Notes: generated by a model not told the origin, from the sequence alone. Positions 51,164 through 59,636 are shown, numbered from the stretch's first letter. The stretch is 64,000 nucleotides of DNA from Bradyrhizobium sp. BR 10289 (GCF_019455385.1 NZ_JACOFR010000019.1:1-64000), one strand, 5' to 3'. Program-made: numbers and translations.

Positions 51164-52184
51164 CGGTTCCACGCGGGCAAAGCCGGACTCCGGCGCTGCG
51201 GCTGCGGAGAGCAAACGTCAGCGTGTGCGGGTCCTGATCCGTGCCGCGGGCATGCTGCCCGTGCTGTTGATTCTGTGCATCGGTTTTCATTTCCTTTCCG
51301 ATGGACGCTTCTTCACCGGGCAGAATCTCGGCATCGTGTTGCAGCAGGCTGCCGTCAACACCGTGCTGGCCGCTGGCATGACCTTCGTCATCCTCACCGG
51401 CGGCATCGATCTGTCGGTAGGCTCCATCCTCGCTGCGTCCGCGATGGCGGGCTTGACCATCTCGAAGCTGCCCGAGCTCGGTGCGCTCTGGCTTCCGGTG
51501 GCGGTGCTGACCGGCCTCGGCTTCGGCGTGATCAACGGTGCGCTGATCGCGTTGCTCCGTCTGCCGCCTTTCATCGTGACGCTGGGCTCGTTGACCGCCG
51601 TGCGCGGTCTCGCGCGGCTGCTCGGCGCCGATACCACCGTATTCAATCCGTCGATTCCCTACGCCTTCATCGGTAACGGCTCGTTGACACTGATCCCCGG
51701 CGTGATCTCGATTCCCTGGCTGTCGGTGATCGCCTTGCTCGTCATCCTCGTGTCGTGGCTTGTGCTGCGCCGGACCGTGCTCGGCGTGCACATCTACGCG
51801 GTCGGCGGCAATGAGAGCGCGGCGCGGCTCGCCGGCATCAAGGTCTGGGCCGTGCTGATCTTCGTCTATGGCGTGTCCGGGCTTTTGGCCGGTCTCGGCG
51901 GCGCCATGCAGGCGGCGCGACTTTACGCGGCCAACGGTCTTCAGCTCGGCCAGTCCTACGAACTCGACGCGATCACCGCGGTGATCCTTGGCGGCACCTC
52001 CTTCGTCGGCGGCATTGGTTCGATCTGGGGCACCCTGGTCGGTGCGCTGATCATCGCGGCTCTGTCGAACGGCCTCATTCTCACCGGCGTCTCCGATATC
52101 TGGCAATACGTGATCAAGGGCCTGGTGATCATCGGCGCCGTGGCGCTGGACCGCTATCGGCTGCAAGGCTCCGCTAGAACCTGA
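51156..52184 (+). CDS. Sugar ABC transporter permease (RbsC type)
   Basis: A 342-residue inner-membrane permease with eight to ten membrane segments. Family marks include FVILTGGIDLSVGSILAASA near residue 80, GLGFGVINGALIALLRLPPF and AVILGGTSFVGGIGSIWGTL near the end. It overlaps the ATPase gene by 8 bases. It forms the channel for a monosaccharide with the encoded ATPase and the binding protein downstream. Confidence 0.96.
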   Translation: MHDGSTRAKPDSGAAAAESKRQRVRVLIRAAGMLPVLLILCIGFHFLSDGRFFTGQNLGIVLQQAAVNTVLAAGMTFVILTGGIDLSVGSILAASAMAGLTISKLPELGALWLPVAVLTGLGFGVINGALIALLRLPPFIVTLGSLTAVRGLARLLGADTTVFNPSIPYAFIGNGSLTLIPGVISIPWLSVIALLVILVSWLVLRRTVLGVHIYAVGGNESAARLAGIKVWAVLIFVYGVSGLLAGLGGAMQAARLYAANGLQLGQSYELDAITAVILGGTSFVGGIGSIWGTLVGALIIAALSNGLILTGVSDIWQYVIKGLVIIGAVALDRYRLQGSART

Positions 52185-52284
52185 ACGGCTCGGCGCGCGG
52201 CTGAGTTTGGCTCGCGCGATGTGAACTTCCGATACGGCAACTGGTCTGCCGTGCCGGGATGAAGAGAGACCAGGGAGGAAGCCA

Positions 52285-53232
52285 ATGTTCAAGACGATCA
52301 CGCTCGCTGGCGCCGCGACGGCGCTCGCCCTCAGCACCGCGCCGTCCTTCGCCAAGGAGCTCAAGTCGATCGGTGTCTCGCTGGGATCGATGGGCAACCC
52401 GTTCTTCGTCGCGCTGTCGAAGGGCGCCGAATTCGAGGCCATGAAGACCAATCCGAATGTGAAGATCACCACGGTCGGGTTCGAATACGACCTCGGCAAG
52501 CAGGTCACCCAGATCGACAATTTCATCGCCGCCGGCGTCGACCTGATCCTGTTGAACCCCGGCGATCCCAAGGCGATCGGGCCGGCGATCAAGAAGGCAC
52601 AGGCGGCAGGGATCGTCGTCGTCGCGGTCGACACCGCGGCTGAAGGCGCCGATGCCACGGTGACCACCGACAACGTCCAGGCCGGCGAGATCTCCTGCCA
52701 ATACATCGTCGACAAATTGGGCGGCAAGGGTGACGTCATCATCGAGAACGGACCGCAGGTCTCCGCCGTGATCGACCGCGTCACCGGCTGCAAGAACGTC
52801 TTTGCGAAGAATTCCGGCATCAAGGTGCTATCCAGCGACCAGGACGGCAAGGGCTCGCGCGAGGGCGGCCTCACCGTCGCGCAGGGCTATCTGACGCGCT
52901 TCCCCAAGATCGACGCCATCTTCGCCATCAACGATCCCCAGGCGATCGGCACCGATCTTGCGGCACGCCAGCAGAACCGCAGCGGGATCGTGATCACCGC
53001 GGTGGACGGCGCGCCTGACATCGAGGCCGCGCTGAAGGATCCCGCGGCTGCGCAGATCCAGGCATCGGCCTCGCAGGACCCGTTCTTCATGGCGCGGCGC
53101 GCCGTGCAGGTCGGTGTCGGCATCCTCAATGGACAGAAGCCGGCCTCGACCGTCGAGCTGTTGCCGTCCAAGCTCGTCACCCGGGACAACGTCGCCCAGT
53201 ACAAGGGGTGGACGTCGGACCGCTCGCAGTAG
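52285..53232 (+). CDS. Periplasmic sugar-binding protein of ABC transporter
   Basis: A 315-residue substrate-binding protein of the ribose/galactose-binding family. The signal peptide ends ALSTAPSFAK (about residue 23). The mature part has GVSLGSMGNPFFVALSKGAE, GVDLILLNPGDPKAIGPAIK, and the ligand/hinge regions VVAVDTAAEGAD and IFAINDPQAIGTDLA. GGGAGGAAG precedes the ATG. It is last in the transporter operon, where such genes usually come first. The exact sugar is not known; the xylulokinase-like gene suggests a pentose or pentitol. Confidence 0.95.
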   Translation: MFKTITLAGAATALALSTAPSFAKELKSIGVSLGSMGNPFFVALSKGAEFEAMKTNPNVKITTVGFEYDLGKQVTQIDNFIAAGVDLILLNPGDPKAIGPAIKKAQAAGIVVVAVDTAAEGADATVTTDNVQAGEISCQYIVDKLGGKGDVIIENGPQVSAVIDRVTGCKNVFAKNSGIKVLSSDQDGKGSREGGLTVAQGYLTRFPKIDAIFAINDPQAIGTDLAARQQNRSGIVITAVDGAPDIEAALKDPAAAQIQASASQDPFFMARRAVQVGVGILNGQKPASTVELLPSKLVTRDNVAQYKGWTSDRSQ

Positions 53233-53282
53233 CCGCTCCGCTTCCTTGCCGGCTCAATCGGTTGGCGGCGCTGGGGGCCATT

Positions 53283-53303
53283 CCATTACCTCATGGGTAA
53301 TGG
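53283..53303. promoter_or_regulatory. Operator-like inverted repeat before XRE regulator
   Basis: CCATTACC-N5-GGTAATGG is a palindrome with 8-base arms, 33 bases before the regulator start and 50 bases after the binding-protein stop. A weaker copy lies before the xylulokinase-like gene at 47996. Autoregulation is likely. Confidence 0.65.
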
Positions 53304-53335
53304 ATGGGCCGAAATCCGCATGCTAGGTGTTGGCC

Positions 53336-54157
53336 ATGAATGCACACGTATCCACGGCACGCACCGAGCGCAGCCAGCCGGTTCATATCGGCGATCATCT
53401 GCGCGAATGGCGGCAGCGCCGCCGCATGAGCCAGCTCGATCTCGCGAGCGAGGCCGAGATCTCCGCGCGGCATTTGAGCTTCGTCGAGACCGGCCGCGCC
53501 GCGCCCTCGCGCGACATGGTGCTGCGGCTCGCCGAGCGCCTCGAGGTGCCCCTGCGTGAACGCAACGTGCTGCTGGTCGCCGCAGGCTTTGCGCCGGCCT
53601 TTCCGCAGCGTCCGCTGGAGGATCCCGCCTTGAAATCAGCCCGCCAGGCGATCGATCTTGTGCTCAAAGCGCACGAGCCTAATCCCGCGCTGGCCTATGA
53701 CCGGCATTGGAATCTCGTGACCGCCAATCGTATGGTGGCGCCGCTGCTCGAGGGCATTCCGGAGCGGCTGCTCGGCCAGCCCTTCAACGTGCTCAGGCTC
53801 GCCTTCCACCCCGAAGGGCTGGCGCCGCGCACGGTCAATCTCGCGGAATGGTGTGCGCATCTGCTGGAGCGGCTGCACCGGCAATGCGAGGCCACCGCTG
53901 ATCCCGAGCTGATCAAGCTCTATAACGACCTCAAGAGCTATCCGATTCCGGCGCGCTCGGTGCCGCTATCGAACGACAATGTCGCCATCCCCTTCAAGCT
54001 GCGCCTTCACGGAGAGATACTAAGTTTCTTCTCCACCACCATGGTGTTCGGCACGCCCGTGGACATCACGCTATCGGAGCTGGCGCTGGAGACGTTCTTT
54101 CCGGCCGACGAGCGCACAGCTGAGCGGCTGAAGCAGATGGCCGCAGCCATATCCTAG
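53336..54157 (+). CDS. XRE-family regulator with MmyB-like ligand domain
   Basis: A 273-residue regulator. The helix-turn-helix (about residues 17 to 75) reads LREWRQRRRMSQLDLASEAE followed by ISARHLSFVETGRAAPSRDM. The C-terminal two thirds match the MmyB-like ligand-binding domain: NPALAYDRHWNLVTANRMVA, PFNVLRLAFHPEGLAPRTVN and FFSTTMVFGTPVDITLSEL. The ligand is likely a small hydrophobic or fatty compound in known members. A GTG three codons upstream is possible; ATG with AGGTG before it is preferred. It probably controls itself and perhaps the sugar genes before it. Confidence 0.92.
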   Translation: MNAHVSTARTERSQPVHIGDHLREWRQRRRMSQLDLASEAEISARHLSFVETGRAAPSRDMVLRLAERLEVPLRERNVLLVAAGFAPAFPQRPLEDPALKSARQAIDLVLKAHEPNPALAYDRHWNLVTANRMVAPLLEGIPERLLGQPFNVLRLAFHPEGLAPRTVNLAEWCAHLLERLHRQCEATADPELIKLYNDLKSYPIPARSVPLSNDNVAIPFKLRLHGEILSFFSTTMVFGTPVDITLSELALETFFPADERTAERLKQMAAAIS

Positions 54158-54241
54158 CTGCCTTGTCCTGGCGCTCTTGCCTCACGCCCCGATCGGCTTA
54201 TCTTTGGGCGAACCTTGAAACGCCCGAAGGAGGCGCCTGTC

Positions 54242-54907
54242 ATGAGCACCCTGAAACCGCTTCAGATCGACGTCGTCTCCGACGTGGTGTGCCCCTGGTG
54301 CTATATCGGCAAGCATCGCATCGAAAGTGCGCTGGCGCTGGTGCCCGAGGTTCCCGTCAAGTTGAATTTCCGTCCCTTCTTCCTCAATCCCTGGGTGCCG
54401 CGCGAGGGCATCAGCCGTGAGGAATATCTCACCAAGAAGTTCGGCTCGGTCGAGGCCTACAAGGGCATCGCAGGCCGCGTCGTCGCGGCGGCTGGCGAAG
54501 AGGGGCTGCTCTACAAGCCCGAGCTGGTCGCGCGCCAGCCCAACACCACCGATTGCCATCGCCTGATCCTCTGGGCCGAGGCGATCGGCAAGGCGCCCGA
54601 GATGAAGCAGCGCCTGATGGAGCTCTACTTCCGCGACGGCGGCGATCTCACCGACGTCAACGTGCTGGTGCAGGCGGCCGCCGATATCGGCCTCGATGCC
54701 GACGACGTGCGCAAGCGTCTGGCCACGGACGAGGACGTCGCGCGCGTCTCGGCCGACGCGCAGGAAGCCGCCGAGAAGGGCATCTCCGGCGTGCCGACCT
54801 ACGTTTTCGCGCAAAAATATGCCGTGTCCGGCGCGCAGGATCCGAACCTGCTCGCCCGCGCCATCCGCCAGGTCTCGGCGGAGATCAACGCGCAAGCGGC
54901 GGAGTAG
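54242..54907 (+). CDS. frnE: DsbA-family oxidoreductase, FrnE type
   Basis: A 221-residue cytosolic DsbA-family protein. The active site is CPWC in VVSDVVCPWCYIGKHR, and the helical insert and the cis-proline GISGVPTYVFAQKYAVSGAQ are family marks of FrnE. There is no signal peptide. Such proteins help against oxidative and metal stress, and some have 2-hydroxychromene-isomerase-like folds. ATG 54242 follows GGAGG. It lies 84 bases after the XRE gene and may be an independent unit. Confidence 0.92.
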   Translation: MSTLKPLQIDVVSDVVCPWCYIGKHRIESALALVPEVPVKLNFRPFFLNPWVPREGISREEYLTKKFGSVEAYKGIAGRVVAAAGEEGLLYKPELVARQPNTTDCHRLILWAEAIGKAPEMKQRLMELYFRDGGDLTDVNVLVQAAADIGLDADDVRKRLATDEDVARVSADAQEAAEKGISGVPTYVFAQKYAVSGAQDPNLLARAIRQVSAEINAQAAE

Positions 54908-54964
54908 GCTCCAGAGGTTGAATATGTCGGCAGCTTGGGCGACTATTCGGGTTGAGAGGTCGAC

Positions 54965-55168
54965 ATGAAGATCAAGATTGTCGTGCACGAGGCTGAAGAA
55001 GGAGGCTTCTGGGCCGAAGTCCCGGCCATCCCGGGCTGCGCCACCGAGGGCGACACCATGGATGAGCTCATGGCCAACCTGCGCGACGCGGTCGAGGGCT
55101 GCCTGTCCGTCGAAGTCGCGCCGCCAGAGCCGGGCGGTACCGAGCGAATGTTGGAATTGCCCGCATGA
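54965..55168 (+). CDS. hicB: HicB-family antitoxin
   Basis: A 67-residue HicB-type protein with the partial RNase-H-like fold: KIKIVVHEAEEGGFWAEVPA, IPGCATEGDTMDELMANLRD and AVEGCLSVEV. It lacks a DNA-binding tail and is the short form. HicB neutralises the HicA mRNA interferase. The stop overlaps the hicA start (ATGA), the usual order being variable. The partner toxin gene is frameshifted, so this antitoxin appears orphaned. Confidence 0.92.
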   Translation: MKIKIVVHEAEEGGFWAEVPAIPGCATEGDTMDELMANLRDAVEGCLSVEVAPPEPGGTERMLELPA

Positions 55169-55370
55169 AGTCTGTCTCCGGCCGGGAGTTCGCAAGAATT
55201 GTCGAACGCCATGGCTGGAGCTTACTTCGCATCAGTGGAAGCCATCACATCTATGGAAAGGCGGCAGCATCGTGCGTCTTTCCATACCGATTCACGGCAA
55301 CAAACCGATGAAGGCCGGGCTGCTGCGTCACCTCATGAAGATGGCAGAGCTCTTGGACGCAGACCTGTAG
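55165..55370 (+). pseudogene. hicA: hicA toxin gene with a one-base frameshift
   Basis: The first 33 codons encode a good HicA N-terminus: MKSVSGREFARIVERHGWSL then LRISGSHHIYGKA. After about 55261 the frame is wrong and reaches a stop near 55311. In the next frame the rest continues as SIVRLSIPIHGNKPMKAGLL then RHLMKMAELLDADL. Adding one G in the GCGGC near 55261 to 55265 would restore a 68-residue HicA with its catalytic histidine in GSHHIY. HicA is a small RNA-binding mRNA interferase. The break may be real or a sequencing error. Its last 38 bases overlap the convergent acetyltransferase gene. Confidence 0.88.
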
Positions 55371-56544
55371 CCCGCAGCTTCCGGATCGCGTGAACGATAA
55401 GTCGCGCCGTCTCGTGCACGAGGCGCTGCGTCAACAGGGCCGCGTGAATCAACGCCACCACCGGATCGTTCCGCCGCAGCGGGATCAAGACGTCGCCGAT
55501 CGCAAAGCGCCCGCGCCAGATCGGGTTGATCATGGGGTGATCCGCGCTTGCCGTGGAATCGGCACTCGCAACGGTGGGATCGGCGCAGAGGTGGCGGGTG
55601 AGGTCGAGCGTCAGCTGCACGCCCGGCGAATATTTCGCAAAGCGTTCGTCGATGCCGAGCTTGAAGAAGAAGGCGCGGTCCTGGTGACGCAGCACGATTC
55701 CGGCCGCGACCGCCGTCGTGCCGGCGCTTAGCGTGATGATCTCGCACTGCGCCGTTTCCGCCAGCGCCGCAACGGCGCGGCGGATGAAGGCGGCATCGCC
55801 CGCGTGCTGGACCAGGGCGGTGCCGCGTTTGCCCTTCCAGCCGCTGGCTTCGAGCTGCAGGAATGTTTCGAGCGCGGGCCTGATCTCGTCAGGCTTGCGC
55901 GCGACCTCGAACATGACGGGGCCGTGCTCTTCGAGCCGATGGCGCTGACGGCGCAGCTCCTTGAGCTTCTTGGTGCCGAGCGCACCGCGCAGCAGCGTCT
56001 CGCCATCCTGCGTCGCGTCGAGGCTGGCGCGAACATAGGAGGAAAGCACGCGCGGCTTCAGGCCGTCGCGATGGAGAGCTTCGTTGAGCGCGTTCATCGC
56101 CGCGCCGTCGAGCGCGACGTCGTTCAGCACGAGCGCATGCGCGCCGGCCGCGCGCGCCTGCTGCAACAGCTGCGTGGCTGCCTCGGTCGCGGCGTCGCTG
56201 TCGATCAGCGGGCTGCACAGCGTGCCATAGGGCTGCGCGCTCACCAGCGCGGGCAGGGGGATTTTCCAGGCGCGCCAGAGCGAGATCACCGGCATCAGGC
56301 CGATCAGCCGCTTCGAGGATCGGTCGAATGCGGGCAGTGCCGAGGCCGAGGTGCGGCCGCGCGCGGTGGCGCTGACGGCAAGCTCCCAACCGGGCAGGTA
56401 ATATCCGTTCGGCTCGACCACCCGCTGTGCCAGCGCGCGCCATTGGCAGGGGTCGATTGCGGTGAGCGGGACGCGCGCGCGCGCCATCGCGGCATCCTTT
56501 GCAGATGCCGGATTGACCGCTGCCTGATGCGCGATGTCGACCAC
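55333..56544 (-). CDS. FemAB/CelD-like GNAT acetyltransferase
   Basis: A 403-residue protein of the FemAB-like, BioF2-type acetyltransferase group (also called CelD/BcsL). It shows YYLPGWELAVSATARG near the start, KKLKELRRQRHRLEEHG in the middle, the acceptor region FLQLEASGWKGKRGTALVQ, and FFFKLGIDERFAKYSPGVQL with the acyl-CoA fold in the second half. Relatives take part in polysaccharide or cell-envelope modification. No related pathway genes are beside it. Its 3' end overlaps the broken hicA by 38 bases on the other strand. Confidence 0.85.
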   Translation of the reverse strand: MVDIAHQAAVNPASAKDAAMARARVPLTAIDPCQWRALAQRVVEPNGYYLPGWELAVSATARGRTSASALPAFDRSSKRLIGLMPVISLWRAWKIPLPALVSAQPYGTLCSPLIDSDAATEAATQLLQQARAAGAHALVLNDVALDGAAMNALNEALHRDGLKPRVLSSYVRASLDATQDGETLLRGALGTKKLKELRRQRHRLEEHGPVMFEVARKPDEIRPALETFLQLEASGWKGKRGTALVQHAGDAAFIRRAVAALAETAQCEIITLSAGTTAVAAGIVLRHQDRAFFFKLGIDERFAKYSPGVQLTLDLTRHLCADPTVASADSTASADHPMINPIWRGRFAIGDVLIPLRRNDPVVALIHAALLTQRLVHETARLIVHAIRKLRATGLRPRALPSS

Positions 56545-56693
56545 GTCCCGTCGTCCCCGTTCAGGAGACCATGCTTACCGCAAAGATTGGAAAATACCGT
56601 TGGGGCGTCGCTTCAATTCGAGTGATATTGTTAACGTTTCATTGAGCATGCGGGCGGCAGATCGCCCGGCGCTCTCGATCCGGAGGGGTCACG

Positions 56694-57122
56694 ATGATTG
56701 CCACGCCTTTCACGCCGATTGCGTCGCTCCTCGGTGGTGCGCTGATAGGGCTGTCCGCCGTGCTGCTGATGTGGGCGACGGGACGGATTGCCGGTGTCAG
56801 CGGCATCGCGGCGCGGCTGTTTCCGCCCTATGAGGACCGTGAACTCGCCGGCCGGCTCGCCTTCGTCACAGGCCTCATCGCCGCGCCCATTCTGGTGCGT
56901 CTCGTCACCGGAAGCCTGCAGGCGCAAACCGTCGCAGCGGCAACACCGGTGCTGATCGTCGCAGGATTGCTCACCGGCTTTGGCTCGGTGTGGGGCAACG
57001 GCTGCACATCCGGCCATGGCGTCTGCGGCCTGTCGCGCCTGTCGGTGCGCTCGCTGGTTGCCACCATCACCTTCATGGCGACGGGCGCCGCAACCGTGTT
57101 CATGATACGTCACTGGAGCTGA
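56694..57122 (+). CDS. YeeE/YedE-family transporter subunit
   Basis: A 142-residue membrane protein with four apparent segments. It matches the YeeE/YedE (sulfur transport) half-size form, with the signature GSVWGNGCTSGHGVCGLSRL, where the two cysteines probably carry sulfur compounds. GGAGGGG precedes the ATG. The second half-gene follows after 4 bases. The pair corresponds to one full-length YeeE split in two. Confidence 0.9.
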   Translation: MIATPFTPIASLLGGALIGLSAVLLMWATGRIAGVSGIAARLFPPYEDRELAGRLAFVTGLIAAPILVRLVTGSLQAQTVAAATPVLIVAGLLTGFGSVWGNGCTSGHGVCGLSRLSVRSLVATITFMATGAATVFMIRHWS

Positions 57123-57126
57123 GCCG

Positions 57127-57594
57127 ATGGCAATCCTCATTCAATTCGCGATCGGCATGATCTTCGGTCTTGGCCTCATCATCTCCGGCATGTCGAACCC
57201 GGCCAAGGTGCTGAATTTTCTGGACGTCGGCGGCATTCCCGCAGGCACATGGGATGCGAGCCTTGCCTTGGTGATGGTGGGCGCGGTGGCCGTGACCTTC
57301 ATCGGCTTCAGACAGGTCCTGAAGCTCACACGTCCGTTCTTCGCCGAACGCTTCTATGTCCCGACGCGCACGGACATCGATCCCAGGATTATCGTTGGCC
57401 CAGCCATCTTCGGCGTCGGCTGGGGATTGGCCGGCTTCTGCCCAGGGCCTGCACTCACCGCACTTGGATTCGGTTCAACGTCGGCCTTCATCTTCGTCGC
57501 CGCGATGTTCACCGGCATGGTGCTCGCGCGCTTCATCGCCAATCTTCCGTTATCTCCGCGCATCGTCACGCCGGCCGATCCGCTGGAAAGCTGA
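57127..57594 (+). CDS. YeeE/YedE-family transporter subunit (DUF6691 type)
   Basis: A 155-residue membrane protein, the partner of the preceding gene. It has four apparent membrane segments, GLIISGMSNPAKVLNFLDVG near the start and the second signature VGWGLAGFCPGPALTALGFG with its cysteine. Together the two form the two-domain thiosulfate/sulfide transporter type. No sulfur-oxidation or rhodanese gene is adjacent. It is known elsewhere with ArsR or SoxR regulators, but none is seen here. Confidence 0.9.
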   Translation: MAILIQFAIGMIFGLGLIISGMSNPAKVLNFLDVGGIPAGTWDASLALVMVGAVAVTFIGFRQVLKLTRPFFAERFYVPTRTDIDPRIIVGPAIFGVGWGLAGFCPGPALTALGFGSTSAFIFVAAMFTGMVLARFIANLPLSPRIVTPADPLES

Positions 57595-57651
57595 CATGAG
57601 CAGGACCGGGCGAGTTGCCTCGCCCGTTCCCGTCCATCATCGTTTCATCGA

Positions 57652-57978
57652 TTACCAGCGATCGCCGACACCGACGCCTACGCTGACGCCGGGCGCGCGA
57701 ATGCCGACGCCGGCACGCGGACCATCATCCCAGTCGCGATAGGTGCGGCGCTCATAGTAACGTTCGCGCGGCATGGTCGCGTAGGAGTCGCGCACGATCA
57801 CGCGCGAGCCGCCACGGGTGCGATAGCAATTGCCGGCGTCATCGCAGACGAGCCGGACTTCCTGAACGAGCGTGGGATCGGTGTATTCGCTGGTCGTGTA
57901 GATGTCGGCGGCCTTTGCGCCGCTCGCCGCAGCGAGAGCCCCGACACCAGCCAGCAGTGCAATCGTCAAATTCTTCAT
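57652..57978 (-). CDS. Secreted glycine-rich protein of unknown function
   Basis: A 108-residue protein with a signal peptide (TIALLAGVGALAAASGAKAA, to about residue 23). The mature part has two cysteines (VCDDAGNCYRT), a run of arginine and tyrosine (ERYYERRTYRDWDD) and a closing G/V repeat, GVSVGVGVGDRW. GGAGGACAGG precedes the ATG at 57978. The frame is open further upstream but the signal peptide decides. Related small secreted proteins with C-x6-C and R/Y-rich ends are frequent in Bradyrhizobium. Confidence 0.8.
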   Translation of the reverse strand: MKNLTIALLAGVGALAAASGAKAADIYTTSEYTDPTLVQEVRLVCDDAGNCYRTRGGSRVIVRDSYATMPRERYYERRTYRDWDDGPRAGVGIRAPGVSVGVGVGDRW

Positions 57979-58096
57979 CCTGTCCTCCTCCGAAACTGCC
58001 CTCGGCGGTAACAAGAAAGGGAGGCGGCGATCGTTCCGGGCGAAATGCAGGATTTTCCCGGAACCGCACGTCTGGTGGCGCCTGTTCCTCCAAGCA

Positions 58097-58567
58097 TCAG
58101 GTCGGGAAGATGAGGCACGTCGTCGTGCCATGGGCGAGCAATCGGCCCGTGGCATCCGTCACGCGTCCGTCGGCCGTTCCAATGCGACGGCCGCAATTGA
58201 GGACCTTGCCCTCGGCCTTGATCGGGCCGGTCTCTGGCGTGACTGGTCGCAGCAGCGAAATCTTGAACTCGAGCGTGGTCTGACTGATCCCCTTGTCGAG
58301 CGTCGATTGGATCGCCAGCCCCATGCAACTGTCGAGCAAGGTGGCGGTGAGGCCGCCATGCACCGTGCCTGCCGGGTTGAGGTGAGCGTTGGTTGGCACG
58401 AGCGTGACGACGACCCGGCCATTCTCCGCCTCGACGACATCATAGCCGAGGGTCTGCGCGATCGTGTTGAGGGGCAGCGTGCCGTCCGCAAGGCCCTGGA
58501 CGAATTCAAGACCGCTCATGGCTTGCTGCCGTTCGGCGTCGACTGTGCCGTAGCTCCTGATGTTCAT
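58097..58567 (-). CDS. PaaI-family hotdog thioesterase
   Basis: A 156-residue hotdog-fold protein. The catalytic region is LNPAGTVHGGLTATLLDSCM, with the HGG motif and a following aspartate, as in PaaI/YbgC-type acyl-CoA thioesterases. The C-terminus is GKVLNCGRRIGTADGRVTD. It overlaps the Ada-like gene by 4 bases (ATGA), so the two form a coupled operon. The acyl substrate is unknown; aromatic acyl-CoA is common in the family. Confidence 0.9.
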   Translation of the reverse strand: MNIRSYGTVDAERQQAMSGLEFVQGLADGTLPLNTIAQTLGYDVVEAENGRVVVTLVPTNAHLNPAGTVHGGLTATLLDSCMGLAIQSTLDKGISQTTLEFKISLLRPVTPETGPIKAEGKVLNCGRRIGTADGRVTDATGRLLAHGTTTCLIFPT

Positions 58568-59160
58568 CGTGATGTCCTCTTCACCCGTTTTCGAACCTTC
58601 GCCTTCTGGTCTTCGCGAAACGCCGAAGGCGGCCGGCCGTAAAGCTGTGTGAACGCCGTCCTCATGCGCCGCGCGCTCGAGAAGCCGCTGCGTTCGGCAA
58701 CGGCCTCGATCGGAAGATCGCTGGAATCCAGCAAGCGCTTGGCGCGCTGGACGCGCAGCGACACCGCCACTTGCAGCGGTGAAGCTTCGAGATGCCGGGC
58801 AAACAGGCGCGTCAGATGACGCGGACCCACGCCCAATCGTTCGGCCAGGCGATCCACACCGCCGCGGTCGAGCTCACCGGCCTCGATCAAGGCCAGCGCG
58901 CGTTCGACCGTCGTCCGCGTGCCCTTCCAGGCAGGACAGAATGGCGCGGTTTCCGGACGGCATCTGAGGCAGGGGCGGAATCCGTCGCGCTCGGCGGCAG
59001 CGGCGCTGCGAAAGAATTTGACGTTGCGTGCGAGCGGCGTTTTCGCCGGGCAAACGGGACGGCAGTAGATTCCCGTCGTCTTGACCGCGACGAAGACGAC
59101 GCCGTCCATGGCGGCGTCGCGGCGGCGAAGGGCCTGGTAGCTTGCATCGAACTCCAGCAT
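58564..59160 (-). CDS. Ada-like regulator with AraC helix-turn-helix, no methyltransferase
   Basis: A 198-residue protein. The first 80 residues are the Ada metal-binding domain with cysteines in GIYCRPVCPAKTPLARNV and RPCLRCRPETAP, the zinc site in which one Cys accepts methyl from phosphotriesters in DNA. Residues 85 to 190 are an AraC-type helix-turn-helix (GVDRLAERLGVGPRHLTRLF). The C-terminal O6-methylguanine methyltransferase and any AlkA domain are missing, so it is an AdaA-like sensor-regulator. It overlaps a thioesterase gene by 4 bases; no alkA or ogt gene is adjacent. Confidence 0.9.
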   Translation of the reverse strand: MLEFDASYQALRRRDAAMDGVVFVAVKTTGIYCRPVCPAKTPLARNVKFFRSAAAAERDGFRPCLRCRPETAPFCPAWKGTRTTVERALALIEAGELDRGGVDRLAERLGVGPRHLTRLFARHLEASPLQVAVSLRVQRAKRLLDSSDLPIEAVAERSGFSSARRMRTAFTQLYGRPPSAFREDQKAKVRKRVKRTSR

Positions 59161-59231
59161 GGCCTCGCTATAGCGGCCGAAGCCGAGCGGCGCGAGCCCG
59201 ATCCGATGACCGCGTCTGAAAACGGCCGAAG

Positions 59232-59636
59232 CTAGATCGGCTCGTAAGTCTCGGTGCCGCAGATATCGTCAGCTTCCGCGCGGCGGCGATCGATGACCTT
59301 TCCGCCGTTGATGGTCAAGATGTAGGTCTGCGGGCCGAGCGAGGCGCCGGTTGCCGAGGTGAGCTGTGCGCGGACGCAGGCCGTCCAGCCCGGTCCGCGC
59401 ACCTCGCGATGCGGCGGGGCGACGTGCACCTCGCGGGGATTGGACGTGTTCAGGAAGACGACGCCGATCTGCTCGCGCACCACGCGCTTGACGTCGGGGG
59501 GCGGTTCGGGCGGCGGCTGCTCGGCCTCCTTGATGCGCATGAACTCGGGCAGCGGCGCCCGGCTGTCGGCAAAGCCGCAGGCCCCGAGCGCGAGCGCGCC
59601 GGCCAGCAGCGCCAGATGGGCAATAATCCGTAACAT
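59232..59636 (-). CDS. Lipoprotein of unknown function
   Basis: A 134-residue lipoprotein with lipobox ALGACGF, the lipidated cysteine at about residue 20. A proline-rich linker (EQPPPEPPPDVKRVV) leads to a beta-rich domain with IGVVFLNTSNPREVHVAPPH and a disulfide pair (TACVRAQ, DICGTE). GGGGGACC lies 9 bases before the ATG at 59636. It should sit in the outer or inner membrane leaflet. No family is recognised. Confidence 0.82.
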   Translation of the reverse strand: MLRIIAHLALLAGALALGACGFADSRAPLPEFMRIKEAEQPPPEPPPDVKRVVREQIGVVFLNTSNPREVHVAPPHREVRGPGWTACVRAQLTSATGASLGPQTYILTINGGKVIDRRRAEADDICGTETYEPI

